NCBI RefSeq assembly: GCF_040513375.1
Contig: NZ_JBEVTG010000001.1
Coordinates: 930,001 to 994,000, forward strand
Direction: 5' to 3'
DNA: 64,000 bases
Origin: Flagellimonas_B algarum
GTDB lineage: Bacteria; Bacteroidota; Bacteroidia; Flavobacteriales; Flavobacteriaceae
Shown here: piece by piece, positions 38,601 to 46,222 of the stretch
Position numbering within the stretch: the stretch's first letter is position 1
Layout of the letters: the number at the start of each line of letters is the position of its first letter
Made by a program: the position numbers and the translations under genes
The notes under the pieces: model-generated
The model's input: only the letters and a program-made list of their open reading frames with translations
Told to the model about the DNA's origin: nothing
The model's database searches: none

Positions 38601-41600
38601 CGATATAAATATTCACCCCCGGCAGAGGCAAACCATCGCTATCCGTAACGATGCCTACGATCTTTCCCTTGGTGTCCACATAAGTCTTTTTCTCTTGCAG
38701 TATGGTTTTGAGATAAGCTTTTTGTCGGAATTCCGTATTGCTAAAATTCAACCCAAACCAATTTAATCGATAATGATTCTTTAGAAAATGGGAAACGTTG
38801 CCTTTGCGGGAATCCCAAAATTTATGGGTACGGGCCAACGAAAAGAAATAATGTTCGTTGATCCTAGGCACGAAAGAGCGTTTGTAATTCAAATATCCAA
38901 CGCGATAGTCCCATTGGTGTTCCTTGAAAGCATCCAAAGAGGCATCGTACATAGTAGCGAGCACTTCAGCTCGAGCCGGTTCTGCATCAGGACCGGAAAT
39001 CTTAAATCTCCAAGTCTCTTTGTTTCCAGGGTCCAAACGATTTCGAAACGTTTGGGTCTCAAAAGTCAAACGCTGTGGGACATCGGGAAGCGCGACCGAA
39101 AAATCTTCGGCAAACACGGTGTTGTATTTAACGAAATGGATTTGGAAAAAGATTTTATCATTGAAATCAGCTGCGATAGGGATTTTTACATAGGATCCTT
39201 TCTTTCCAACCTGTACCAAGGTGTCAAGAATGACCTGACCATCGTATATGGCCTTTAAAAAGCTCTGGACACTATCGGCTTTTGAACTGAACAACAACTG
39301 GACGAAACCATCGGCTTTAAAGGCGCTGTTGATTATTTTGTATTCGAAGATGTCTTGTGTGGAACGATGGGGTGCCAAGGGGTCGAATAGGTCGAAAATA
39401 CGTTCGATCATCACGGTGTCCTTATGGCCATCATGGGCTTTAGCAACCATGGAATAGGATCCTGTTTTCCAATTATTTAAGACGGGTAATGGAACGCTTC
39501 CATTGCCTTCGATTTTCAATTTTGTACGGTAAACGACCTTGCCTTTTGTCCAGTTTTCTTTTAGATCGAGACTGTCATATGGTTCATTGGGGAACAGCTT
39601 GCGATACTGGTTTTTTTCCAGTATTTGGGCCGCGGGAATTCCCCACGGCTTTTTCCTAAAAACAAATCCCGGCTCTTGAAGTTCAAAAATCGAGACTTCG
39701 ATTTCCGAGGCAATGGGCTCCCCGTTCAAGTTTTTCGAACTGAACGAAATGGTCTGGGGTTCATCTTTTGCTATGGAAGAAGCTAGCCCCGTGCTGACCT
39801 CAAGGTTATGATAGCCTAAGCGAAGCGTGGTTTCGCCGGTTCTGGTTTCGCCATTCACATCAATTACATCAGCTTTGACGTTAAACTTGAAGACTGGTTG
39901 TTGAGTGGCCGAATAGGTTGAATCCGGCACTGCTAAAAACGAAATCTCAAAACCCCCGTTCTTGTCCGTCTTTATGACCTTGTAATCGATCGGTTGGGTT
40001 TCTTGATCATATGACTGCGTTCCTAGAAAGGACTCTATCTTCCTTGTTATCGAATATTTGACTTCGCCGTTTTTTACCGGCGCTCCGAAGAACGCGATAG
40101 CACTTCCTTTTAGCTTTATCGAATCTCCCAAAACGTTGCTCTGGTTTCGCTTTTTGAAAGAAACTTCGAATCGAGGGCGCTTGTATTCTTCGACCATGAA
40201 TTCAATTTCCGCCATTTCGAAATCATCAATTTTTTCCCAATACGGGTCTTCGTCCTCGTCATCAGTACCATAGTCTTCATCCAATTCTATGGTGAATTCC
40301 CCAGTCGGCACATTCAATGGAATGTCATAATGGCCTTGGACTGATCCATATTCGTTGGTTTTCAATCGGAATTCCTTTAAATCTTGGTAATTCGAATCGT
40401 AGATGAATACTGTCACCCATGTGTCAGGAACGGCACGGATCCGAGTTCCTATTTTCTCTGAAAGCAGCCCTTTGAAATATAAGGTTTGGCCTGGGCGATA
40501 GATGCTACGATCCAGAAAAAGAGAGAGTTTTGCCCAATGTTCTTCTTTTTTGTTTTCAATTACTTCAATCCGGTTTTGATATAGGCGATAATCACGTATG
40601 CGTATCGTGTCGGGCCCGCGGCTAGCCACTACATCAATGTATTTGGTTTCCTCCTTTGATCTGCTGACGGAATAACTTCCATAGGTGTCCGTCTCCCCGT
40701 TCTCAACTTTATCGAGATCATCAATTGAGATTTTGGCATTGACTACCGGATGCCCGTGCTTTCGGTCGAGGACTTGGATTTTCAATTTATCCTCATTGTT
40801 GAATGACAGCATGGCCAATTCGGTGACCTGGATTTTTTGATAACCGAAAATTTGTTCAGGCCGAATAGGATTTTCAACACCTGAGGCAACAAGGTGGTAA
40901 TGACCAATGGGTAAAGGGTCAAAATCGATTTCCGTACTGGTTTGGAAAAAATCTTCACGGGGCGGCAGGCTATAAGACCGAGTAGCAATAGGCTTATCAT
41001 TACGTAAACTTGCCAATAGGATACTGTCCCTTTCGCTCTTGTTTATCGACTCGTCAAAATCCTTTTGTATACGAATGACATTGATGAACAAGGAGTCAAG
41101 ATTGCGATAATCGATCCTGGCCAAGAAAGGCTGATTTGGAATTTGATAATTCTCGGTTTCGATATCAACTTGCGGATTCTCGATTTTGTTTTTCAAGACC
41201 TTGGCCAAAAAGCCTCCGTCTGATGTCGGGTGCGCATCGCAAATAGCCTCGCATAGGCGATGGGCTTCGATTCTATTTTTTGCAATGGAAGGATTCTTGG
41301 CCGGGTCTTTGTATTGACTTAATGAATAAAGTCGTTCGGCCATCGCATAACCAATAGCGGCCGATGCAGGATGACTTTTGAATTCGCTGTATAAGTTCTC
41401 GAGCGTTACAAAATAACGTTGCTCCGCATCTTGCAAGGGGGAATGCTGTCGAGAAAAACGAAGGCGTTCGAATAAAACCTCGATATAAGCCGTGCTATCG
41501 GAGTTTAAATGGAAGGCTTCGAGGCCTTGGTAAATTTTAAGTACGGGGCGATACGAAAAAACACTGTCTGCAGTGGTAAATGGCGCGTTGACAAAATCCG

Positions 41601-42276
41601 TGGTTTTTGCAAAGATTTTGGCATCCGTAAGCAAGAACCGTTCCTTAGGCCTTTTGGAAACTTGAAACTTTTTTTTGTGGAAATTCAAGGCCCTGTGCGC
41701 AAGAAAATCGTATAAAGTCGGACGGAATTTTTTAGAGAACTTGCCTTCTGAAAGAATGGATGAAAATCGATTAATAGGAATTTGCTGAAGCTTATCTGCC
41801 TCTAAAATGGATAGGTGATACTGTTCACCGGTGTATGCGACCAAGGTGGCTAGGTCCCATTTTTCGAAATCCCACGAGTTGACCTCCCCGGAAAAAGTTG
41901 CTCGCCTCCAAAGCGAATATCGATTTTGGTCGAGATATTGTTCGAATAACCCCGCATAGAGGGATCGTAGTATGGCGTTCGTTGGAAAGGGTGATTTTTC
42001 GATTTGCGCCAATAGTTCTTTTAAAACCTGAATTCGGGCATCTTCTTCTAACAACAAAGCAAATTTCGATTTGTAAATAAAGGCTTTGACCACCTGATCG
42101 CTTTGGTTGTCGCGAATGCTTTTTTTTGCAATTTTGTCCACTACGGCAGAAGCACTTTTGTATTTGCCTTCAATTTCGTGTCGTTCTGTTTTCTGCCAAA
42201 GCCTCTTATACGTGTTTTGACTTTTGACGAATTGGAATCCCAAAAGGAGAAAAAGGAGGAGAAGCACTTTTTTCAT
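35692..42276 (-). CDS. Alpha-2-macroglobulin with inserted SusC-like carboxypeptidase-regulatory/plug module
   Basis: 2194 residues. Signal peptide MKKVLLLLFLLLGFQFVKS. A ~350-residue helical N-terminal part leads into MG-type beta domains, with the MG2-like stretch at about 575 (SLFLDRSIYRPGQTLYFKGL). At ~1200-1280 there is a carboxypeptidase-regulatory-like domain (GKIVGIVTDSDGLPLPGVNI), and at ~1290-1412 a TonB-plug-like domain (LEEVVVTAQGIKRD, LSGKAAGVAITQ, RVVIRGLNSINAND, LFIVDGVPF). The A2M core resumes at ~1425 (NLKETAFFHPNLETDSDGFVSV). The thioester-domain motif CAEQ has its Cys at 1652. Known bacterial A2Ms trap proteases by covalent thioester capture after bait cleavage. Here the insert sits where the bait region lies and no receptor barrel is present. 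A2M on its own, without a PBP1C partner, is usual in Bacteroidota. It is probably periplasmic or at the outer membrane. Confidence 0.9.
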   Translation of the reverse strand: MKKVLLLLFLLLGFQFVKSQNTYKRLWQKTERHEIEGKYKSASAVVDKIAKKSIRDNQSDQVVKAFIYKSKFALLLEEDARIQVLKELLAQIEKSPFPTNAILRSLYAGLFEQYLDQNRYSLWRRATFSGEVNSWDFEKWDLATLVAYTGEQYHLSILEADKLQQIPINRFSSILSEGKFSKKFRPTLYDFLAHRALNFHKKKFQVSKRPKERFLLTDAKIFAKTTDFVNAPFTTADSVFSYRPVLKIYQGLEAFHLNSDSTAYIEVLFERLRFSRQHSPLQDAEQRYFVTLENLYSEFKSHPASAAIGYAMAERLYSLSQYKDPAKNPSIAKNRIEAHRLCEAICDAHPTSDGGFLAKVLKNKIENPQVDIETENYQIPNQPFLARIDYRNLDSLFINVIRIQKDFDESINKSERDSILLASLRNDKPIATRSYSLPPREDFFQTSTEIDFDPLPIGHYHLVASGVENPIRPEQIFGYQKIQVTELAMLSFNNEDKLKIQVLDRKHGHPVVNAKISIDDLDKVENGETDTYGSYSVSRSKEETKYIDVVASRGPDTIRIRDYRLYQNRIEVIENKKEEHWAKLSLFLDRSIYRPGQTLYFKGLLSEKIGTRIRAVPDTWVTVFIYDSNYQDLKEFRLKTNEYGSVQGHYDIPLNVPTGEFTIELDEDYGTDDEDEDPYWEKIDDFEMAEIEFMVEEYKRPRFEVSFKKRNQSNVLGDSIKLKGSAIAFFGAPVKNGEVKYSITRKIESFLGTQSYDQETQPIDYKVIKTDKNGGFEISFLAVPDSTYSATQQPVFKFNVKADVIDVNGETRTGETTLRLGYHNLEVSTGLASSIAKDEPQTISFSSKNLNGEPIASEIEVSIFELQEPGFVFRKKPWGIPAAQILEKNQYRKLFPNEPYDSLDLKENWTKGKVVYRTKLKIEGNGSVPLPVLNNWKTGSYSMVAKAHDGHKDTVMIERIFDLFDPLAPHRSTQDIFEYKIINSAFKADGFVQLLFSSKADSVQSFLKAIYDGQVILDTLVQVGKKGSYVKIPIAADFNDKIFFQIHFVKYNTVFAEDFSVALPDVPQRLTFETQTFRNRLDPGNKETWRFKISGPDAEPARAEVLATMYDASLDAFKEHQWDYRVGYLNYKRSFVPRINEHYFFSLARTHKFWDSRKGNVSHFLKNHYRLNWFGLNFSNTEFRQKAYLKTILQEKKTYVDTKGKIVGIVTDSDGLPLPGVNIYIDGTSIGTQTDFDGFYTIDAKKNSVLIFTYIGQKDVSVLVSKSKTINVLMTEDASALEEVVVTAQGIKRDAYPLGYSVDYTTANGISHSIERGLSGKAAGVAITQAAGASGTAKRVVIRGLNSINANDRALFIVDGVPFVFEEGNAEEILLETEDIEDISVIKGSAATELYGSLGKNGVVLITTKKGAERALKIEPRTNLKETAFFHPNLETDSDGFVSVEFDSPQALTKWRFMMLAHTKAVELGKFERTAITQKELNVIPNYPRFLRVRDTLVFSSKIINLSSVSQVGSINLQLFNANTGMPLNAMIIEKNTSQPFVIPSNGDTNVSWKLSIPRDVDAIEFKVVATAGKISDGESTILPVLSDKVLITQSTPILALPNSIKKVEFEQLGRTGPTSKENHRLILEYTSNPAWSAIKSLPYLIEFPYECAEQTFSKFYANAITQYIIEHESKIAEVFEAWKKMDGSKSPLQKNQELKSILVEESPWAMEAVNESENLAKLGALFENNALLEKRALAINKLEELQLESGGFPWFSGGAANTFITRHIVAGFGHLQHLKVVDAKSYEIQSLLNNALVFLDNGFIKDHNVRLEKNIHSIRLRSDEIHYFYARSFFLESHPISEELESIQSTYLEVFKKDWNQTSLFNKAMIALILNRHGYGGHSKKIMSAIVEQAVDSKENGMYWKENKAGWRWSRAPIETQALIIEAAAELGAGVKNINAMKLWLLKNKKTHQWETTKSTAEAIYALLLQGSDWLSISDNTTISIGGQKVQSKTSEHAQKEAGTGYLKLVWNKKEINSEMAVVEIQNKSKVAGLGGFYWQYFETLDNLSASPKGPLTVHKQLFLEEVSTQGTRFVPIHKNMELNPGDMIKVRLEIRSNESIEFVHLKDLRASGLEPIDVLSGHKRQGRLRYYQSTRDVATHFFFDYLPKGSHVLEYNLRVNNRGDFAIGLATIQSMYAPEFSGNSNSGRLLVQ

Positions 42277-42459
42277 GGCGGTCGGTTTTTACCTAAGTAC
42301 TGAAGTTACGCACTCCTTTTCAAACACCAATGAGCCAATGGCCTGCTCTGTTGAGGGAAGCATGGGTTTAGGTGGGCCACCTCCATTTGCGTTCAAAAAC
42401 CGGAAATCGGGTGTAGGATCTTTGGGCAATCGTATCAAGTCGTTCCCCAAGTGAAACCC

Positions 42460-42467
42460 TATATTTG
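42460..42467 (+). promoter_or_regulatory. -7 box of the Nudix regulator gene
   Basis: TATATTTG matches TAnnTTTG. It is identical to the -7 box of the SPFH operon and its last two bases overlap an identical type of operator. Confidence 0.55.
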
Positions 42468-42482
42468 TGTATCAATAACACA
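42466..42482 (+). promoter_or_regulatory. Operator-like palindrome at the regulator promoter (site A)
   Basis: TGTGT-ATCAATA-ACACA, a 5-bp inverted repeat with a 7-base centre, starts at the second-last base of the -7 box and ends six bases before the ATG. Same architecture as the two sites before the SPFH operon; suggests autoregulation (inference). Confidence 0.6.
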
Positions 42483-42488
42483 TATTGC

Positions 42489-43160
42489 ATGGATGCGATT
42501 AAACTAACGGTAGACGCAGTGGTGTTCGGATATGACTCCGGAAAAATATCGGTGCTTTTAGTGAAAAGAAAATATGAGCCGTTTAAAAATGAATGGGCCA
42601 TTCCAGGAGGTTTTGTATTGGAAAATGAAAACTTGGAGCAAGCTGTTGAAAGGGAACTGGCCGAAGAGACAGGGGTCAAAATAAACTACCTTGAACAATT
42701 ATATACCTTCGGAGGGCTTGGGAGGGATCCTAGGGGAAGGGTCGTTTCCATCGCTTATTTTGGGTTGGTAAAGCCCAATGCATTTAGGTTGACCCCTTCT
42801 ACGGATGCCAAGGAAGCCGAATGGTTCAATATCGATACGCTTCCCAAATTGGCATTTGACCATAAGCATATCTTGAAGACTGCCATTGAAAGACTTCGTG
42901 GAAAAATCACCTATGAACCGATTGGGTTTGAATTACTCGATAAGAAGTTTCCTTTCTCCGATTTGGAAAAACTGTATACCACGCTTTTGAACCGGGAAAT
43001 CGACCGAAGGAATTTCAAAAAGAAAATCAATAGCTTGAAAGTCTTGGACGAGTTGGATGAAAAGGTTTCCACTGGGCGAGGAAGACCTGCAAGCCTTTTT
43101 AGCTTCAATAAAAAGCGCTATTTCCAGTTAAAAAAAGAGGGTATTATCTTCGAAATCTGA
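42489..43160 (+). CDS. NrtR-type Nudix-winged-helix transcriptional regulator
   Basis: 223 residues from the ATG at 42489; an upstream in-frame ATG at 42465 would run through the -7 box and operator. Residues ~1-140 are a Nudix domain with an intact Nudix box (G41-x5-E-x7-RE-x-x-EE-x-GV63), so hydrolase activity may be retained. Residues ~145-223 form the NrtR-like winged helix (FPFSDLEKLYTTLLNREIDRRNF...GRGRPASLFSF). Known NrtR proteins regulate NAD genes and respond to ADP-ribose; a Bacteroides relative (AraR) responds to arabinose. The neighbouring NAD-kinase-fold and ADP-ribosylglycohydrolase genes favour an NAD/ADP-ribose ligand (inference). It lies upstream of and co-directional with that operon. 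Confidence 0.9.
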   Translation: MDAIKLTVDAVVFGYDSGKISVLLVKRKYEPFKNEWAIPGGFVLENENLEQAVERELAEETGVKINYLEQLYTFGGLGRDPRGRVVSIAYFGLVKPNAFRLTPSTDAKEAEWFNIDTLPKLAFDHKHILKTAIERLRGKITYEPIGFELLDKKFPFSDLEKLYTTLLNREIDRRNFKKKINSLKVLDELDEKVSTGRGRPASLFSFNKKRYFQLKKEGIIFEI

Positions 43161-43188
43161 TGCTGGCTTATTCCACATAAAAATAATT

Positions 43189-43205
43189 TGCGTAAAAAAA
43201 ACACA
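43189..43205 (+). promoter_or_regulatory. Operator-like palindrome upstream of the SPFH operon (site B)
   Basis: TGCGT-AAAAAAA-ACACA, same 5-7-5 layout as site A, flanked by TT before and AA after (TTTGCGT...ACACAAA). It lies 7 bases upstream of the -33 TTG. Confidence 0.55.
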
Positions 43206-43212
43206 AAATATC

Positions 43213-43243
43213 TTGTGAGGTTCAAAAACACAATTTATATTTG
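43213..43243 (+). promoter_or_regulatory. Promoter of the SPFH / NAD-kinase-like / ADP-ribosylglycohydrolase operon
   Basis: TTG (43213-43215), 20-base spacer, TATATTTG (43236-43243), a full consensus match 39 bases before the SPFH ATG. Confidence 0.7.
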
Positions 43244-43258
43244 CGTAATAAATACACA
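43242..43258 (+). promoter_or_regulatory. Operator-like palindrome at the SPFH promoter (site C)
   Basis: TGCGT-AATAAAT-ACACA begins at the second-last base of the -7 box, exactly the phase seen at the regulator's own promoter. Binding here would block RNA polymerase (inference). Confidence 0.6.
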
Positions 43259-43282
43259 AAATAATCTTAAAAACCAGTCGTT

Positions 43283-44299
43283 ATGTTCGGAATAAACTAC
43301 ATCAAATTCGATTCCATGAATTATGTCATCCATTTTAAAAATGGAAAAACTAAAAAGGAAGGGCGAGGACTTTCTTTCTTTTACTTTGCCCCGAACTCCT
43401 CCATAGTTTCCATTCCCATGGAGAGTAAAGACTTTCAATTCATTTTTAAAGAGACCACCAAAGACTACCAAGAAGTTTCCATTCAAGGTCAGATTACTTA
43501 TAAAGTAAAAGACCCAAAACAATTGGCCGAGGTTCTTGACTTCACTGTTGACAGTAAAGGGTACTATATCAAAGATGACAATGAGAAAATCCAACAGCGC
43601 ATCATCAATGAGGCCCAAACGGCAAGTGCCGGGGTTATACAAAAGTTAAGTCTTAAAGAAGCGTTACGTCAATTACAGCAGATAGAAACGCAGATCATGG
43701 AGAGTGTTCAAAACTCTAAAACCGTACATATGCTTGGTCTTGAAATATTGAGCGTAAACGTTTTGGGTGTCACCCCAAACCCTGAAATGGCCAGAGCATT
43801 GGAGGCCCAGATGCGGGAATCACTTCAAAAGGAAGCGGATCAGGCCATTTATGAGCGAAGAAATTTTGCCGTTGAACAAGAGCGCATCATCAAGGAAACG
43901 GAACTGAATACGGAAATCGCTGTCGAAGAAAAACAGAAACAAATCGCTGAAAAGCAAATGGAAACCGAATTAGTGAAGCAAGAAAATGAGCAAAAACTCA
44001 AAGAAATGGATATGGCGTCCAACATCTCTTTGGAGGATAGCAAACAGCAACTAATCGACCTTAGGGTCGAAAACGAAAAGAAGGAAGCAGATGCTAAAGA
44101 GTATGTATTGCATGCCAATCTTCGCCCTTATAAGGAATTGGATTGGAAGACGCTTATGGCCATTAATTCCAAAGGTATCGACCCAAGGAATCACATTGCC
44201 CTTGCTTTTAGGGAATTGGCCGAGAATGCGGACAAAATAGGTAATCTCAATATTTCTCCGGATTTATTGGAGGCTATCATGAGCACAAAGACCGCCTAG
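43283..44299 (+). CDS. SPFH/band-7 domain protein
   Basis: 338 residues. Residues ~1-165 fit an SPFH (stomatin/prohibitin/flotillin) domain: SIPMESKDFQFIFKETTKDYQEVSIQGQITYKVKDPKQLAE and LGLEILSVNVLGVTPNPEMARALEAQMRE. Then comes a long charged coiled coil (~170-265, repeated KQxE/EKQ) and a short C-terminal domain. No signal peptide or N-terminal membrane span is evident, so it may be peripheral or cytosolic, unlike typical stomatins. SPFH proteins oligomerise into membrane-associated cages. The next gene starts one base after its stop, indicating translational coupling. Its task in an NAD/ADP-ribose setting is unknown. Confidence 0.88.
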   Translation: MFGINYIKFDSMNYVIHFKNGKTKKEGRGLSFFYFAPNSSIVSIPMESKDFQFIFKETTKDYQEVSIQGQITYKVKDPKQLAEVLDFTVDSKGYYIKDDNEKIQQRIINEAQTASAGVIQKLSLKEALRQLQQIETQIMESVQNSKTVHMLGLEILSVNVLGVTPNPEMARALEAQMRESLQKEADQAIYERRNFAVEQERIIKETELNTEIAVEEKQKQIAEKQMETELVKQENEQKLKEMDMASNISLEDSKQQLIDLRVENEKKEADAKEYVLHANLRPYKELDWKTLMAINSKGIDPRNHIALAFRELAENADKIGNLNISPDLLEAIMSTKTA

Positions 44300-44300
44300 T

Positions 44301-45224
44301 ATGGAATTGGAAAAGATCATCATTGTTAGGGATAAAACAAGGCTTGAGCAACTCGTAGAACGGTTTAATTCAAAGGCCCAAGCCAAGTTTTACCTCGAAC
44401 GCTCCGGAGAGGATTTTGGTTTTTACGAACAAGAGCACAACACCTTTTATGCATCACTTGAGCAGGTTCAAAAAACAATTTCCCCTTTGTTCAAGAGTAA
44501 GGTGCTGTTCCGTTCTTATTTATCGACCTACATGTTCGCTGAAGGGGATTTGATCGTGGTCCTCGGTCAAGATGGCTTGGTTGCCAATACCGCCAAATAT
44601 GTAAACGGACTTCCTATAGTAGCCGTTAATCCGGACGAAGAACGTTATGATGGTGTTCTGTTGCCCCATGGTCCGCAAACATTGTTGCCGGCTATTAAAG
44701 GCGTTCTTAATGGGACCTATGAATCAAAAAGAGTGACCATGGCCAAAGCTACCATGAACGATGGGCAAACATTATTGGCCTTCAATGATTTCTATATAGG
44801 TGCATCATCGCATGTTTCGTCCCGATATAACCTTGAATTCAAGGGAAAAAGGGAAAGTCAATCCTCTAGCGGTATTTTGGTTGCTACGGGTGCGGGCTCA
44901 ACAGGGTGGATCAGCTCTGTCTTTAATATGACCAATAACATCAACCAGCATTTTCATAAACAAAAAAACGCGTTCACGGCTGGGTTGGAATGGGAAGACG
45001 AACAATTGCTGTTCGTGGTGAGGGAACCTTTTTTAAGTAAAATGTCCCAAATAGATTTAGGGTGCGGGATCATAACGAAAAATACACGACTAAAAATCGA
45101 ATCCAAGATGCCTCAAAACGGAGTTGTTTTTAGTGATGGTATCGAAGCTGACTTTTTGAACTTTAATTCAGGAAATACACTTAGTATCGGAATCGCCGAT
45201 GAAAAGGCAAATTTGATTATTTAA
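44301..45224 (+). CDS. NAD-kinase-fold protein (NadK-like)
   Basis: 307 residues. The core follows the NAD/diacylglycerol-kinase fold: DLIVVLGQDGLVANTAKYV (GQDG at 89-92 in place of the usual GGDG), LPIVAVNPDEERYDGVLLP, and GILVATGAGSTGWISS (the NAD-kinase GSTAY-like motif). Beta-rich C-terminal segments include LFVVREPFLSKMSQ and the NGVVFSDGIEADFLN stretch. It is not a normal housekeeping NadK: the glycine-rich motif has a Gln and the N-terminus is divergent. It may phosphorylate NAD or an ADP-ribose derivative, or only bind one (inference). It is tightly packed between the SPFH gene and the ADP-ribosylglycohydrolase gene, with one-base gaps on both sides. Confidence 0.82.
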   Translation: MELEKIIIVRDKTRLEQLVERFNSKAQAKFYLERSGEDFGFYEQEHNTFYASLEQVQKTISPLFKSKVLFRSYLSTYMFAEGDLIVVLGQDGLVANTAKYVNGLPIVAVNPDEERYDGVLLPHGPQTLLPAIKGVLNGTYESKRVTMAKATMNDGQTLLAFNDFYIGASSHVSSRYNLEFKGKRESQSSSGILVATGAGSTGWISSVFNMTNNINQHFHKQKNAFTAGLEWEDEQLLFVVREPFLSKMSQIDLGCGIITKNTRLKIESKMPQNGVVFSDGIEADFLNFNSGNTLSIGIADEKANLII

Positions 45225-45225
45225 A

Positions 45226-46179
45226 ATGGGGAGAATCAAAAATGGTATAATTGGTTTGGCTATTGGGGATGCCCTTGGAGTCCCTGTAGAATTTATTTCC
45301 CGTGAAGAATTGAATGCTTCTCCTGTTATGGATATGATTGCCTTTGGGACACATGATCAGCCCTTGGGCACCTGGTCTGATGACACTTCATTGACGCTTT
45401 GCATGTGTGAAGCCCTATTAGAGGGCTTTGACTTGACCAGGATTGCCAAGAATTTTATTTTTTGGAAGTACGGTATGTTTTGGACCCCCCATGGGTCTGT
45501 TTTTGACATCGGTATCCAAACAAGCAAATCAATAGACAAATTGAGCAAGGTCATCCAATCTGAACAGTTGGAAGATCTACGATTACTACGATATGAAGCG
45601 GATGAGTTCTCCAATGGGAATGGCTCATTAATGCGAATCCTTCCTTTATATTTTTATTTGAAAGGATCGTCGGTGGAGGGTGATTTTCAACTCATTTGGG
45701 AGGTCTCCGCGTTGACACATGGGCATATTCGTTCAGCACTTGCCTGTATGTTTTATTTGATGATGGTCGATGAATTGGTCCTAGGAAATACGAAAACGGA
45801 ATCGTATGTAAAGGCCAAAGAACGAATGAACGTGTTTTTTGAAGTTCGTGATATTGCCGAAAGGGAAATCCGTGTTTTCGACCGAATTGTTTTAAACGAT
45901 ATTAGGGATTTGGAACGTAAAGAAATCCAATCCTCAGGATACGTCATACATAGTCTCGAGGCGGCTTTGTGGTGCTTTTTGAAAACCGATAGCTTCAAGG
46001 AATGTGTGTTAAAAGCAGTCAATCTTGGTGAAGACACCGATACTGTTGGCGCTATTGCAGGCGGCCTTGCAGGGGTATACTACGGCGAGCGGAACATTCC
46101 GAAAAAATGGATGGATAATTTGGTAAAAATCGACCAGATAAAGGCATTGTGCGGGCAATTGGAAGCGTATTGGTCTTAA
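45226..46179 (+). CDS. ADP-ribosylglycohydrolase (DraG-like) family protein
   Basis: 317 residues, family length. Binuclear Mg-site motifs are intact: GLAIGDALGVPVEF, GTWSDDTSLTLC, NGNGSLMRILPL, THGHIRSALACMFY, and the final LGEDTDTVGAIAGGLAGVYYG. Such enzymes remove ADP-ribose from arginine or other acceptors, or cleave ADP-ribosylated small molecules. It is the last gene of the SPFH-NadK-like operon (start one base after the preceding stop). A product ADP-ribose could be the effector of the upstream NrtR-type regulator (inference). A terminator-like hairpin follows. Confidence 0.93.
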   Translation: MGRIKNGIIGLAIGDALGVPVEFISREELNASPVMDMIAFGTHDQPLGTWSDDTSLTLCMCEALLEGFDLTRIAKNFIFWKYGMFWTPHGSVFDIGIQTSKSIDKLSKVIQSEQLEDLRLLRYEADEFSNGNGSLMRILPLYFYLKGSSVEGDFQLIWEVSALTHGHIRSALACMFYLMMVDELVLGNTKTESYVKAKERMNVFFEVRDIAEREIRVFDRIVLNDIRDLERKEIQSSGYVIHSLEAALWCFLKTDSFKECVLKAVNLGEDTDTVGAIAGGLAGVYYGERNIPKKWMDNLVKIDQIKALCGQLEAYWS

Positions 46180-46189
46180 ATTGATTTCA

Positions 46190-46220
46190 AACGAAAAACC
46201 GCCCCTTGACCAAGGGCGGC
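46190..46220 (-). terminator. Terminator between DraG-like and TPR genes
   Basis: 6-bp G+C-only stem CCGCCC / GGGCGG (46199-46204 with 46214-46219), followed on the minus strand by TTTTTCG. It best serves the TPR transcript; on the plus strand the T-run is poor. Confidence 0.65.
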
Positions 46221-46222
46221 TT

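Noticed and set aside
43213..43233. Inverted repeat TTGTG-N11-CACAA at the SPFH promoter
   Set aside because: Spacing differs from the three TGYGT-N7-ACACA sites and it overlaps the -33 element; probably chance.
35304..46179. Complete integrative element starting at the tRNA
   Set aside because: No integrase, relaxase or distant attachment copy; the second tRNA-end copy is only 182 bases away.
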